64,000 bases of DNA from Maratus speciosus (taxonomy: Eukaryota > Arthropoda > Arachnida > Araneae > Salticidae), in NCBI GenBank assembly GCA_963932465.1, contig OZ010800.1, forward strand, positions 32,180,852 to 32,244,851, written 5' to 3'. Numbering within the stretch: position 1 is the stretch's first letter; each line of letters begins with the position of its first letter. The translations under genes were made by a program, and so were the position numbers. The notes under the pieces were generated by a model, which was not told the DNA's origin, did not search any database, and worked only from the letters and a program-made list of their open reading frames with translations. Positions 33,226 through 45,189 of this stretch are shown piece after piece.

Positions 33226-33609
33226 ATGCATCTAAACGTGAAGGACTGCGAGGCGTACTATTGTAGCCAAGTAGGTGCGGGAGCTAGAGGTCCTTATTTT
33301 CACGGTGTGTTACATCAGAGGGGATATGGTTGGTTCGGCGACTTACGCAGATACCTCCAGCCAATTGCGATAAAAGCAACGAGTTATTTAGGAAAGCATT
33401 TGTTGAATACGGGGAAAAATGTCGTAAACGATGTTGCTTCTGGAGCGTCTTTTAGAGATTCGACTCGTAATACAACTCGTGAAACAACCTCCAAAGTTAA
33501 AAAGGACTTGATTGATAAATTACAACACGGCAGCGGCAAAAAAGCTATAAAAAGAAAGCGCAAGCGGCAAACTAATCATTCACAAAACAAACGCTGCAAG
33601 ACCATATGA
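33226..33609 (+). CDS. Small basic Polinton protein (GXG/QRGYG type)
   Basis: A 127-aa frame between the two capsid genes. It contains GAGARGPYFHGVLHQRGYGW near residues 18-37, then KNVVNDVASG, and ends in a highly basic tail (KRKRKRQ...KRCK). This layout recurs in Polintons beside the capsid genes and suggests a virion core or capsid-associated protein. The role is inferred from position and charge only. The ORF is open; the first in-frame ATG is used as start. Confidence 0.6.
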   Translation: MHLNVKDCEAYYCSQVGAGARGPYFHGVLHQRGYGWFGDLRRYLQPIAIKATSYLGKHLLNTGKNVVNDVASGASFRDSTRNTTRETTSKVKKDLIDKLQHGSGKKAIKRKRKRQTNHSQNKRCKTI

Positions 33610-33626
33610 CGTGATGTTTTTTCATA

Positions 33627-34060
33627 ATGAGTGGCAACGATAACAAAAATATGGCATTTCTTAAGAGCGAGTTAGATTTATTTAACAATGCTGCCGTCCA
33701 GTTAGCAATCGATTCGTCTACATTTTTAGAAGTGCATCCGATATCTTCGATTTCAGAAAAAACACCTATAGAGTTTTATATTGCTGGAAATGGAGAGCAT
33801 TATATAGACTTATCTCACACAATTTTACAACTTCAAATAAAAATTTTAAAAAAGAATGGAGATGATTTGACTGACTCGGACCATGTAGCACCGATTAATT
33901 ATCTCTTAAACACTATGTTTTCAGAATGTTCTATTTTCTTAAATGATAAGCAAGTGTTACTTTTATTCATAATTTAATTAACTATCTCAATCCTTCGGAA
34001 AGTAGTAAGATTCTGATAGAGAAAACACGAACTCGTTACTTTTATGTTAGCGAAAGCAGG
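33627..34060 (+). pseudogene. Polinton major capsid protein, N-terminal fragment
   Basis: Matches the start of the double jelly-roll major capsid protein of Polintons: KSELDLFNNAAVQLAIDSS, then PIEFYIAGNGEHYIDLSHT and NYLLNTMFSECSIFLNDKQV. The frame stops at 33977. Weak similarity seems to continue in another frame (NLINYLNPSESS) to about 34060, then ends. A complete protein would be several times longer, so the gene is truncated and this side of the element is deleted. Confidence 0.78.
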
Positions 34061-34654
34061 TGATAAATCGCCATTTATAGTTCTCTTCTCATTTATTCTT
34101 ATTGCCTTAATATTACTTAAACTATAATACTTTCACTTATTTTACATAAAATGCGTAACTTTAATTTAAAATACAAAGATTTAAGATACATGCCTTTGAC
34201 TTATTTAATTTTTAAAAAAAGAAAAAGAAAATAAAAAAAATTCCAATTTCATTATAAAAGCATTGTTTTTAATTTTCCATGCAAAAAATAAAAACTGCTA
34301 CTGGCGAGATAAGAAATACCACTGGCGAGTTTCGAGACTGGCTAACATAAAAGTACCAAGAACTTCTTCCGATCATGTCAGCATTGTATAGCTTTTTCGT
34401 TGTTATGTATTTAATCTTTCTTGAGAAAATCACTTAACCCACGTACGCGTTTATGCTTCATTTTCCTTTGAGCACAGCTATCTCAAACACAACGTGTTTG
34501 GCGCAATATTTTTTTTCGTTTGTTTAGCCAGTTTGGCTAGAAAACCACGTTTCGTACCTGTTAGACCTAGCTGGCGAAAGTATCCTGTTAATTTTAATTA
34601 TTATAAAACTGTTTATTTGGTATCAAAACACAATTTTATTATAAAATACACAAA
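34061..34654. other. Unassigned sequence right of the Polinton
   Basis: AT-rich, no gene and no Polinton terminal repeat recognised. The deletion junction that removed the rest of the element must lie near its left edge. Confidence 0.4.
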
Positions 34655-34850
34655 CATTTGGCACAGATGACATATACGCCCCATATTGGCGCGATTTTTT
34701 TACTATGCCAATTTGGTAAAAACAACAACAGCATAAACACCAACATCCGGTTTACCATATCAAGCAAAGTAGCGACACTTTGCTGCCAATTGATTCCCAT
34801 TGCGTACATGACATGGCGTCAGAAAAAGATCGCGCCAATAACTTTTATTG
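34655..34850. mobile_element. Small palindromic MITE, copy 2
   Basis: Close match to 24699-24889: GACATATACGCCCCATATTG, GCGCGATTTTTTTACTATGCC (partial) on the left and GGCGTCAGAAAAAGATCGCG on the right. The right arm is cut short after GCGCCAATA. Confidence 0.7.
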
Positions 34851-35685
34851 GAAACACACACAAATTATTTTATTATAAAATGCACAAAGTTTAATTTAAT
34901 GTAAAACACGCGCAATCTCTGCTACAGGATTGTCATATGAAGGATAAAAGCGTCAAAATTTATGGGTTGCTATTGAATAAAATTGCCATTTTGGCACTAA
35001 AAGGATACCCCAGTGCGTCTGAGGCATCTTTGTCTTCGTATGCTTATATGTTGAAATACGTTCGATAATACGGATATTTTTAAACCTAATTAATTTCCGT
35101 GTTTGGGTCCATAGCCAATAAGCCAATTTAGTTAATACAATTTGGTACAATGTAGTGTTTTTATGCCTTTAATGATATTCACAGTTACATTCATTTATAT
35201 AGTTGAAATATCATTTTTTCACCCGAACCTTTGCAATAGACTCGACTAAGGAAGGTTAGAAAATCTAATATCTTTGCAAAAGTTCGTCAATCTGATGTTA
35301 TGCACGTAATAAAAGCATATCAATTTATTGTTTTGAACGCCACTGGCTATTGAGAATGGTAGGTATGATTACGATCAACAATAATTTTCGGCGATCAAAT
35401 TAGTGAAATCACACTTCCAGAAATTATCATCCGTTGACGACAATATATCTAATTCCTTGTCTTACTTTGTAAATCATTTTATCTGTATTCTACAAACATC
35501 TTTTGTATGCAAAATATAATTCAGCATAAAAATACATAACTCATTTAAAAACCACCTTTAAGCAATTTACGCTCATAATCAGTAGCGCTTACGAATTCGT
35601 TTTTTTGTAGCCCTGTAATTGATCTATAGCATTTATAAACATCACAAAGTATGTAAAAATTTAGTTGAAGTTAAAAAATTCCTTC
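34851..35685. other. Unassigned AT-rich sequence
   Basis: No gene or repeat boundary recognised. The stretch near 34980-35030 (GCCATTTTGGCACTAAAAGG, CCCCAGTGCGTCTGAGGCATC) weakly resembles the interior of the small palindromic MITE family. Confidence 0.35.
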
Positions 35686-37425
35686 CGGACAGTGCCGGGA
35701 GGAAGAGGTAGCTTTCAAATTCCTCATTTTAAAAAAAAGCCAACTCATATTATTCAAACACACGAAGCTCAATTTAGTGGAAACCGAGTATAGAAGATTC
35801 AGTACTAATTTTTATCAATACTAAATCGTTATGAATGAGAATTTCGCGAAATTAGTCTTCTTTATCCAAGCTGCTTTTATTTAAAGTAACTTATATTTGG
35901 CTGCCAAATTCGGCGATTTCTTAAAGTGCACGCCATTTTAAGATAACATGGTGGATGAATCTAACCAGTGAACTTGGTCGAGACCTTAGTAATTGCTGTG
36001 CACATGCTCACTCACATAGGAATCGGTTGACATATACGAGTGCTGTCGCAGGCAAAAAAATCAGAATTTTCAAAATGTCACCCACATTAGAAATTGAAAC
36101 TGCTATATCTGAGCCATTTTTTAAGATAAAGAAAAACAAAAAATGCTCCTGAATCCTTATATCTAGGTCAAATACTTAAGAAAGAAACCTTTTTCAATTT
36201 CTAATTTTTTTGCACCTCACTTTAAATATATATATATATATATTTTAATTTAATGGTCGCCATTTTGAAAAAAGATGGCGGATGAAGCTGGCCGGCGTAT
36301 TTGTTCGAGATATTGATGTATACTAACTACATGCCTTCTTACATGGAAATAGGTGGACATTTAGCTCCTATACCGCAAGGTTGGCTGTCCACGAGTGGGT
36401 GATTTCTGTTTCTGTTCTGTTATCGCGTGACAAATACAAGGTCGTTTCAAAATGTTAGCCATACTAGAAATTCAAAGTGCTATAATTCAACTATTTTTTA
36501 AGATATAAACAAAAGAACAAATTTTCAGAAACAAAATCTGCTCCGGAATCTTTGTATCAAGGCCAAACACATAAAAATCTTTTTCATTTTCCAATTTTTT
36601 AATACCTCATTTTAAATTTTAAATTTAATTTTTTTAAATGGCAAACCTTTTGAAACAAGATGGCGAATGAAGCTGGCCAACGAACTCGGTCGAGACATTG
36701 GTATGTACTATGTACAGACCAAGTAACATCCAAATCGGTTGATAAATACGCCTGTTATCGCGTGACAAAAATCAAGTCGTTTTAAAATGTCAGCCACAAT
36801 AGAAATTCAAAATGCTATAACTCAGCCATTTTTTAAGATATAGACGAAACAAAAACTGCTCCGAAATCTTTGTATAAAGGTCAAATACATAAGAAAAAAA
36901 TATTTTTGCATTTTCAATTTTTTGGTACCACATTTCAAATTAAAATTTTTGTTAAAAATTTAAATGGTTGCTATTTTGAAACAAAATGGCGGATGAAGCT
37001 GGCAAACGAGACATTGGCTGGTCGAGACATTGGTACGTACTATGTACAAACGACGTTACATCCAAATCGGTTCATAAATACGCGTTTTTCCGCGTGACAA
37101 AATTCAGGACGTTTCAAAATGTCAGCCACGCTGGAAACTCAAAATGCTATAACTCAGCCATTTTTTAAGATATAGACGAAACAAAAACTGCTCCGGAATC
37201 TTTGTATAAAGGTCAAATACATAAGAAAAAAATATTTTTCCATTTTCAATTTTTTGGTACCACTTTTCAAATTTAAATTTTTTTAAATTGCCGCCATTTT
37301 GAAACAAAATGGCGGATGAAGCTGGCCAACGAACTCGGTCGAGACATTGGTATGTACTATCTACATACCGAATTACATCCAAATCGGTTCATAAATTCGA
37401 GAGTTACAGTGTGACATAGGTCATA
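35686..37425 (+). repeat. Tandem array of about 325-bp units (plus arm)
   Basis: ATGG(C/T)GGATGAA, followed by GACTCGGTCGAGACATTGGTATGTAC-like sequence, recurs at about 35946, 36272, 36657, 36984 and 37308. Spacing is near 325 bp, with one unit of 385 bp. Each unit ends with TTAAGATATA...ACAAAAACTGCTCC and GTCAAATACATAAGAAA. The left end has an inverted stretch around CCTTCCGG...CCGGGAGGAAG (35692-35712). A minus-strand copy lies at 45190-46500 in the same unit order. Short open frames here (35955-36152, 36870-37382) are repeat-derived. Confidence 0.85.
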
Positions 37426-37485
37426 TATATATATATATATATATATAACCATTAATTAATATATATATATATATATATATATATC
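37420..37485. repeat. (AT)n microsatellite
   Basis: Two AT runs separated by ACCATTAATTA, at the end of the 325-bp array. Confidence 0.95.
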
Positions 37486-37509
37486 AATTTTGAACGGAGG
37501 GTGGTTTCG

Positions 37510-38060
37510 GGGTCTGGGGGTCATGATAGATGAAAATATGCCAATTTTTTTTTAATCGCTTGCCTCCGAAAGGCTGCAATAGGTAGCTTTTTGTAATGAA
37601 AGCTACCTAAAAGCCTATCATAACTAAAAATGCTCATCCAGCAATATACATTACTTCGGATACAGTATAGTATTCGAAACCTTTTGTATGTCCCTGTTAA
37701 TGATATGCATTTCATATTATACAGGAAGTAATTTGTAGTAAACCCCAGCAATGTATATCAATGTTACGATATATGAAATAGTTTAACATAATTAATAAAA
37801 TACGCTGGGAACAATTTTTCGACCTATACCATTATTTAACGGAATTCTTTTACAGGTATTACCTGTATGTAGCCTTGTAAATGAATAATAAATATTCTTT
37901 GCATCACATATTCTACAGAATGCTTATTTTAATGCACTTCATAAATGTATATTAATTTCATTATGTGCGAAAGTATGTAACATCATTAAAATGCATTTGA
38001 AACGATTTTTTCACATTGGTCGTAATATAACGGAATACTTTTGTCTATCGCTGTAAATAA
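37510..38060 (-). repeat. Family A copy (minus), uninterrupted
   Basis: Reverse complement of the family A parts at 10200-10280 and 11592-11790. It passes through ATTAATTATGTTAAACTATTT without interruption, so it supplies the empty site for the 1.3 kb fold-back element. The minus-strand frame 37521-37751 is repeat sequence. Confidence 0.75.
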
Positions 38061-38871
38061 ATTGTAATTGCTAGAAACATCTTTTCTTCAGTAACGTGAA
38101 AAAAATTCAGGGCTTTCCGAGTATATTTACGAGAGTAAGAGCGCTGAAAACGGACTGACGGCCAAACAAACCAAAGTCATAAACAATGTTCAACTATGTT
38201 GGAAACTGTTAGAAACATCCCATCCAAGGTAAAACCTTATTTTATTAACTCACACAAAAATGACGTCAAAGATGTTTTCTAATTGTAAGTTGAGTCTCTA
38301 TACACGAACGAAGTGCCTATCGTTCACCATGTTTTTTGTTTTTTGTTTTTTTTAACCTGAAAACCTTTTCGCATTCAGCTCAATTCATTTTCAAAAATTT
38401 TGTTTACATTAGGAACGAAATCTTAAAGGCCGGTAACTTTCAATGCATACTAAAAGGTACCATTTCTCAAAAAATTATTTTTATTTTAAAAATCTTTCTA
38501 AAAATGTAACTTTTATGCAATTTTATTCAAAAAAAGTAACCTTGATAGAAAATACCAGATTGAAATTGAAGTGGATTTGTGCTATTATAATTTGGATAGT
38601 AGCGCTCGTTGGCGGGTTTATCGCTGTTTGACATAATTTGATAATTTTAGAATTAACTAACAGTTTTTTGCTCATTAAGGATAGAAATTTCATTTTTTTT
38701 AAACTAAATTTTATACAAGCACGTAGATTGAGTAATTACCAGTCCGAAAATACATTCCATACTTTTTTCTGTCCATTATTTAAGTCTCTAGCTTAATTGA
38801 ATTGACATATGTTTGACGAAGATTTTTGTGATCATTTTCAATATCTCGACGTTTTTTTTTTAAATCTTGTA
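38061..38871. other. Unassigned AT-rich sequence
   Basis: No gene or repeat ends recognised. The small frame at 38443-38631 is AT-rich and unremarkable apart from a hydrophobic end. Confidence 0.4.
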
Positions 38872-39155
38872 CAGTACAGACCCGATTATTTGCGGAATTG
38901 GGTGGCAAGGGCACCTCGGATAATAAAAATCGCGGATAACCCTAAAAAGACTGAAAATGGGGGTGCAAAGATGAAAAAAAAGAAAATTCAACATAAAAAC
39001 TATATTTTAGTGTACAGAAAACGTACTAAAACGTTTAAAATACTTATGCACAGTTCATCAGAAACATTTGCATAACGTCTAAATCGCTAAAATAAAGAAC
39101 AGTAAACAAGAAACAATGCTATATATACTGTACAAAAAGAGCTGAGTTACACCTT

Positions 39156-39186
<31 letters not shown>

Positions 39187-39597
39187 TGTTTTTGCTTCTG
39201 GCTTCAGAAACACCTTTTCTTTATTCTAAATTGTAAACTATTGTTTTTCTTTTAATAAGGAATACTTCTTTATCTAGAAAATGAAGTTGTTCTTGATATG
39301 CTCTCTTGGAATTTATCATAAGTCTTATTTAATTGTTAAATATTTTAATTGGTGTTTTTACGTTTGGTTAATAAAATCAAGAAAAGACATCAAGAGTTTA
39401 TGCCTGATATTTCAAACATGACAACTGAATCTAGAAATATTCTTCTATTACTTTTGAATACATGAATTTTTCTGTTTATATTTATTAGTAGGGCTTATTG
39501 TATTTTCCTTGCTATTGGCCTGAATTAAAAAACTAAAATAGATTAAAAAAAATCGCTTCGCGGATAAACCACACCGCGGATAATCGAGACTTTACTG
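38872..39597. mobile_element. pogo/Tigger-like MITE (TA target)
   Basis: Flanked by TA (38870-38871 and 39598-39599). Ends CAGTACAGACCCGATTATTT on the left and CAGTAAAGTCTCGATTATCC on the right in inverted orientation, with GCGGATAA words just inside. This CGATTATCCGCGG style is typical of pogo/Tigger elements. Length is 726 bp. The frame 38809-39075 covers the left part and is not a transposase. An A-tract of about 27 bp lies at 39155-39181. Confidence 0.78.
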
Positions 39598-39599
39598 TA

Positions 39600-40834
39600 T
39601 CTCTGTTTATAATTATTTTATAAAGATGAGTTTGGTTTCAAATTGAAGCTTTTCTTTTTTAAATTCTTCTGGTCTTCGTTTCATTTCTCTGCGATGCTTA
39701 CTTTCTTAAATATCTTAAATTTTAAAATGCCACGTTAGGACGATTTAACATGGAGAAGTTGTCTTCAGTATAATAAGCAGTTATGTGGTTCTGGCTTTTG
39801 GTTCTTGGCGTTTGTTTAATTGGCGGGGTTAGCATGTTTTTTTTACAGCTTGGCTTGGCAGAACGACCGTCCTGCTTGATCAGTTAAACAACGCAAAATA
39901 AGCTAATATAAAATGAATTAAGTAAACAGAGTCTTTGTCTCCCGGCATTTTTTAACAAAGCGAAAAGAAGTTCTTTCTGACGTAATTTTCACCAAACTTT
40001 TCTTTCTTTTTTTAATATTCACGTGAAAAAATGTATGTTAGAAACGAAATATTATTTGCGCTGTCTCAACGAAAATAGTTGAAAAGATCATCTCGAAATA
40101 TCAAATAAATGTCTCGCGCAATTTTAAATTTAAACTGTTTTGCAATATTATTTTTTGTTCATTTTACGTAATAAGTGTAATGTGACGTAAATGTGGCGTA
40201 ATTTCTCCTATTTAAGATTTCTAACGCAAATTAATGAATTTATTATTTTACAATATCCCTTTTCTGTTAAAACGCACGTGTAAATATAGTTCTTATGAAG
40301 TAATTTTCAAGAAGTTCCTGCTTTTTATACGTAATTATTTAATTCCAATTTGAAAGTTTTTTTCTGTTTATAATAGACAGGTGTAAATAGATTTTTAATT
40401 TGAAGCAAACATTATTGTTTGCGCTGTTTATACAGTTGGCAACAGGTTAAATTATTACAATTTTCTAAAATAAGTAAAAAATATCTCTCGGAATGCTGAA
40501 AATTTGAATTTAAAATAGAAATAAAACCTCAAAAAATGAGTCAAATTAAAGAAATAAATGTATTCTGCACACCGGGAAATTGTAACGTATAAAATGATCC
40601 AAAAGTTATTAAATTCCGATGTATAGTTTTTGTTCCTATAAAACTTTTTTAATGGAACGATTTTGTCCAAATTTAGTATTAAATATCTCTTAAAATAATT
40701 CTTCGATTCGAAAACTGTCTGCATCAGCGTATTTATCAAACACTTCTCTATAATACCGCCGATTTTCATATATTTGTATGCAATATTTTTCTTAATATTA
40801 AAGGAGAAAGACATCCGGTCACAAAAAATTCAAG
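39600..40834. other. Unassigned AT-rich sequence
   Basis: No repeat ends recognised. The longest frame, minus strand 40455-40814 (119 aa), is Phe/Tyr/Lys/Asn-rich as expected of AT-rich DNA and has no domain I recognise. Confidence 0.4.
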
Positions 40835-40855
40835 ACCGGCGGCGGCGGCGGCGGT
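40835..40855. repeat. (CGG)n microsatellite
   Basis: Six to seven CGG/GGC triplets, unusual in this AT-rich window. Confidence 0.9.
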
Positions 40856-40914
40856 GACAGCGTAAGTTACTTTTTTTTTAGAACAGAGAGATTCATATTG
40901 AACCAATGAGGCTG

Positions 40915-40975
40915 GACAAAAGCATTTTTAACCGACTTCAGAAAAAAAGGAGGAGGTTATCAATTCGACGCGTAT
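40915..40975. repeat. ACCGACTTC...GGAGGAGGTT motif
   Basis: Contains TTTTTAACCGACTTCAG and GGAGGAGGTTATCAATTCGAC (partial). I recall this phrase as a common dispersed sequence in arthropod genomes, but I cannot assign it to a named element. Confidence 0.35.
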
Positions 40976-41439
40976 GTATGTTTTTTTTTATTATTAATAA
41001 TTAACTCCTTTTCAAAACTAGAGAATTAAGAAAACGACCAATTTTAAATAATTTATTTCTTAACGGCGACTAGTAAAATTTTTCACATGCCGCTAAAAGC
41101 GAAATGACTGAGCGAAAAAAATGTTATTTTGTAAGCTTTTATTTTCATCGTAAATCGGAAATTTTCCTTGATAAGATCTTCCAAATGACATCAAATTTGT
41201 ACAATGTCGCCAAACAGATTTCATTTTCGCTTCACCAGCACCGAAATAAAAGTTAAATATTAAACGATTTTTTTTTTGTCTAATAAAGCGTTGAAAACGG
41301 GTTTTTTTATAGAATTTTTTTTTTTTAATCTACCTTATAATATGGTTTAATTTTTGAAATTCAGTAAAATCAAATTAATTAATTTAGTTATTTCTTAAAC
41401 GTACAATAAAACAAAATTTTCATTTTCAACAACAACATA

Positions 41440-42070
41440 AAAAAAATAAATGAAAAAAGCAATTTAACAAATTACAACGACCATTTGGAAAATGATTTTT
41501 TCAAAGACTAAAATTTAAGACATACAAATCGCACGGGGTTGATCATACATTACGTACGCCATAGTGTACGCGTAAAAATTGCAAGTACGTACGTAATTTA
41601 CGTACGCGTAAAAATTGCAAGCGACAAAAATCGCCTGCGACACGTCAGATTCCATGAAACTTACGTATTATCTATTGGCTGTTCGGGAAAAGGATTTTCC
41701 ATCGTCAGATTTCCAAGAAATCTGACGATGATAATCTGACCCATTTTAAATGAAATTTCATTCTTAAACTTCTAACCATCCCACAATATTACTTTTTACA
41801 CCGTCGTATAGAGAGAAAATGTACTTTTAAATGCAATTTGTTTGAAAGCTGTATCTCAATTTGTTTCTGAGTTATTAATTTTTCTTTGTAGTTTTTATTA
41901 CTTTTTTGTCATAGTGGCAACAGAAGTACACATCTCTGTCGAAAGTAAAGGTTAGTGTATAGACCGATCAGAAAACGAATAAAATGCGGATTAAACCAAT
42001 AAAAAGCTTCAGGTATGCTTTTGATTTCCTAACCTGACGAGGACAATAACCATTTTTCCAAATGGTTAAA
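41440..42070 (-). repeat. Repeat D, minus copy
   Basis: Reverse complement of 20640-21310. At 41570-41632 it has gained a local duplication: the block CGTACGCGTAAAAATTGCAAG appears twice (partial quote), with TACGTACG palindromes. An inverted pair TCGTCAGATTTC / GAAATCTGACGA lies at 41701-41729. Confidence 0.75.
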
Positions 42071-42235
42071 AAAACCCAGTAAGATATGCAGTTTAATCAC
42101 ATGGGGAAGCTATACCCTTAGTTATAATGAACACTCTACGTGTCTGCTTGCAGATAATGATGGTTCAATATTTTATTAATGAGACTTTTTTTGATTTGGA
42201 TCATATGAAAAGTGAATATTTTTTGAACTTCGAAG

Positions 42236-42440
42236 ACTTCCTATCTATATTATAAAAGAAAACGTGTCCAGAATACACACGTCATTTTGAGGTTGCCATC
42301 GCCTGATGATTAAATTTCGCTTTTTTAATTTCCGCTGCTGCAGTTTTTAAAACTTTTAAACATGGCACATTTTACATTTTTATACCGTCGTGTAGGAAAA
42401 CAAGAAAGGAAAAAATCATGCGTTAATTATAGATTATGAA
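42236..42440 (+). mobile_element. Helitron 5' end-like fragment
   Basis: TTCCTATCTATATTATAAAAG followed by AAAACGTGTCC matches the 5' end of the Helitron at 24146-27309 (CCTATCTATATTATAAAGG), and CCGTCGTGTAGG resembles the subterminal CGACGGTGT block there. No matching 3' end was found downstream. Confidence 0.45.
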
Positions 42441-42812
42441 ACACATTCCAACACATTCAGAATAAGGTAACAAATCTGCACCGTTTAAATAGTTAAATAT
42501 TGTGTCTAATTCAACCCTATAGAAATGCATAACACATTTGAAAACCCAATTTTAGTTTTTCCATATGAAATCGGAAACTTATCCAAATTTTTTGGTGCAG
42601 CCCTGTAAATTATATATAGATTTGTACCTATTAACTACATGCATGACAAAATTTAGTTCAGTTTAAAAATACTTATACCTAAGTTGAAAATTCTCCTTCA
42701 CCTATTCGTCCTTCACCAGGTGAATCGTACGTGAATTCTTTTGCGCAACACTGTATATGAGGTGTAGAATTTATATACAACGAGTAAGATTTAAAAAAAT
42801 ATTTAAATTTAA

Positions 42813-43130
42813 GGGGTCTCAAGACTCTTAAAGCTTCAAAATTTTCTAAATTTTAATTTTTTTAGATATTAAACACTTATCTTTTCCGAACATTTTGATA
42901 TAATTGTTTCCTTGCAATTTCCATTAGAATAGAAGTTATTGCTTTTAGAATTTTACCCGCTCAATAGCTGAAGCTGCGTTTCTGAAACTTTGAATTCATT
43001 TTTCTTCAAATGACGTTTTTGGGCATAACACGCAGGATATCTCAAAAATTTCTGAATATTTTTTCATGACATTTTCAAAACATATGTTTCATGTTAGTTT
43101 GTATAAACTGAACCTAAAATTTTATTTTTA

Positions 43131-43186
<56 letters not shown>

Positions 43187-43607
43187 TTTACGTGATTATA
43201 CAGTTGAAATTTTCAAAATTTTGCATTAGCTAAATATAACTTTGTATTACAAATATAAAAATACTTTAAATACATTTTTTTTTTTTTACGTAAAGGGTAA
43301 TTCTTGCAATCTGAAGTATAAATAGGCACCAAAATTAACGTTCTAGTTGCAATATTTATTTTGTAAGCGTGCGCACAAGCTGTTAAACCAATTTTCTGCT
43401 TCTCAAATATCTGACAGTTTGGATTCCCCTGTAAATGCTAATTCCGCATCTTGAAATTTTTTAAATACATGAAATGAAAGAACATACTTGTATCTTTTAT
43501 CCCAATAAAAATTGTGTTTTAAAATCATATACATTTTAGGATATTCAACGTTGAAAATGGTCTTGTTTTTTTCATTTGTTTTCCAATTTTAACAGTCCTG
43601 AGACCCC
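42813..43607. mobile_element. TTAA-flanked element with GGGGTCTCA ends
   Basis: TTAA on both sides (42809-42812 and 43608-43611). Inverted ends GGGGTCTCAAGACTCTTAA and GGGGTCTCAGGACTGTTAA. Length is 795 bp, no transposase. The TTAA target suggests piggyBac-type mobilisation, but the end sequence is not one I recognise. It contains the A46 tract. Plus/minus orientation is not determinable. Confidence 0.7.
43136..43181 (+). repeat. A46 tract
   Basis: Uninterrupted run of 46 A within the 795-bp TTAA element. It could be the tail of a retroposed insertion or simple expansion. Confidence 0.95.
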
Positions 43608-43629
43608 TTAAAGCGCATACCGAATTTTA

Positions 43630-44040
43630 AAACGCACTTACAGCCATTATTGCTCAAAGACAGTACTGTAACCGATTTGTTTTGTGTGTCCCTGTAAATG
43701 AACGACAAGTGAGATAAATACCCTATTCTATCGTAATAATTGTCATGTTGCTAAATTCAATGATTTATATCAATTTCAATGCATTTCAAATAGCGTAATC
43801 TCATTAAAATATTCTGCAAACGATTTTTTCTCATATGCAATAATGTAATGGCATTTATTTGGGTGCCCGTGTAAATGAACTATTAATCCCCCGCACTTCA
43901 TATACAATACCAAACATGCTTTGGTGACCCTAAATAACGTTTATCAATTGGATTTAGGAATGTAGAGCGTGGATAGACGGACAGACAAAAGGAATTCATA
44001 ATCACTTTTCAACTTTATCGAACAGTGTTAAAAATCAACT
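43630..44040 (-). repeat. Family A copy (minus), diverged
   Basis: Carries TGTGTGTCCCTGTAAATGAACG, GCATTTCAAATAGCGTAATCTCATTAAAAT (partial) and GCCCGTGTAAATGAACTATTAA, i.e. the reverse complement of the internal family A units. The TTAA element at 42813 lies just left of it. Confidence 0.55.
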
Positions 44041-45189
44041 TTAAAATGGTATTTTTTTTTTAAACTGTATCTTATTTGACGAATATATTATGTTTTTTAA
44101 AATAATTTTCAAGCATTAGTTTTTAAAAAATTATCTCTATCGCGTGCTGGTTCCATTACGGAAGAATAATAGCACATTTGTAATTAAAACAGTATTAATA
44201 GATCACCGTTCATCTCAGGCGGATTTTACAAAATGAAATAATAGCTTCATCAATAAATAATAATATAAGAGAAATAACATAAATGAGATTGAACAATTTC
44301 AATTTTTACAGCACCGAATAAAGAAAAATTACAATATTCGAGAACGGAAAGCTTCTTGAGTAAATAAATAAATAACATTGGCACAAATAAAATGCAAATT
44401 TAACAGTCACGTAGTCGACCTACACGCTGAAACCGCTGCAATTATCAGAATCCAAAAGGCTGCAGGAGATAACCAAATCTTTGGCGATTTCTTCGACTAT
44501 TCTCACTCATGGCATGCGGCGAAAACGAAAGTATCACTTTTAAATTTCAAAGCTTTATTTGAATACATCTATTTATATAAAAAGCCGTTCTCTGAGTGTA
44601 TGTCCTTTATCAATACAAAAACCCTTAACGGGTTAAAAGTTTGTGACGCAGCGCTTTATCTTATGTTCTAAGAATTTTAAATATGGAACTTAAAAATAAT
44701 GATATAAAATTTTGAGTGACACTATGCTATTAGTTATAATATATATATATACATTTATTTCATCATTTTATTTTTTTATAATTGCATGTGCAAAAATTAT
44801 GTTAATTTTAAAAAGATGTATAAAAGCTTATTCATTGATGCATTATCATCCGTATCTCTCATAAATTCAAAATATGAGTTTTAAAAGATATAATATTAAA
44901 ATTTAAGTGACGCCTTGATGTTGCTTAAAACGATTAGTTTAAAAATTCAATTTAAATTTTCTTTTGGCTAAATACATTTACACATCTAAACAATACTTTT
45001 CATTTTCCAATGCACTGTTGAATATATTACTTTCACTGAATCTATATAATGCACTGAAATGTATTCATTTGAATAAATTGATTTATCTTTTGTGCCATGC
45101 TATCCAAAAATCAAAAGTAAAATTTATGTAAATAGTTTTTTTCGTCATATTATCCATTTGCATACATTTAACTTAGTTTGGATGTACCT
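44041..45189. other. Unassigned AT-rich sequence
   Basis: The frame 44378-44671 (97 codons) is open and somewhat less AT-rich, but it begins without ATG and has no recognisable domain. No repeat ends seen. Confidence 0.35.

Larger units (their letters stand above)
28932..34060 (+). mobile_element. Truncated Polinton/Maverick
   Basis: Seven collinear plus-strand genes with overlaps or short gaps: packaging ATPase, small basic protein, unknown conserved protein, integrase with chromodomain, minor capsid protein, basic protein, and the N-terminal part of the major capsid protein. The set is diagnostic of Polintons, large self-synthesising, virus-related DNA transposons. Complete ones are about 15-20 kb and also encode a protein-primed DNA polymerase B and a cysteine protease. 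Neither is present here, and no terminal repeats or target duplication are visible. At least four reading-frame breaks show it is inactive. Confidence 0.9.

Noticed and set aside
40455..40814. 119-codon minus-strand frame
   Set aside because: Composition (Phe, Tyr, Asn, Lys, Ile) is that of random AT-rich DNA, and no domain is recognised.
44378..44671. 97-codon open frame, less AT-rich than its surroundings
   Set aside because: No in-frame ATG near the start, no recognisable domain, no splice or repeat support. Kept only as a note.
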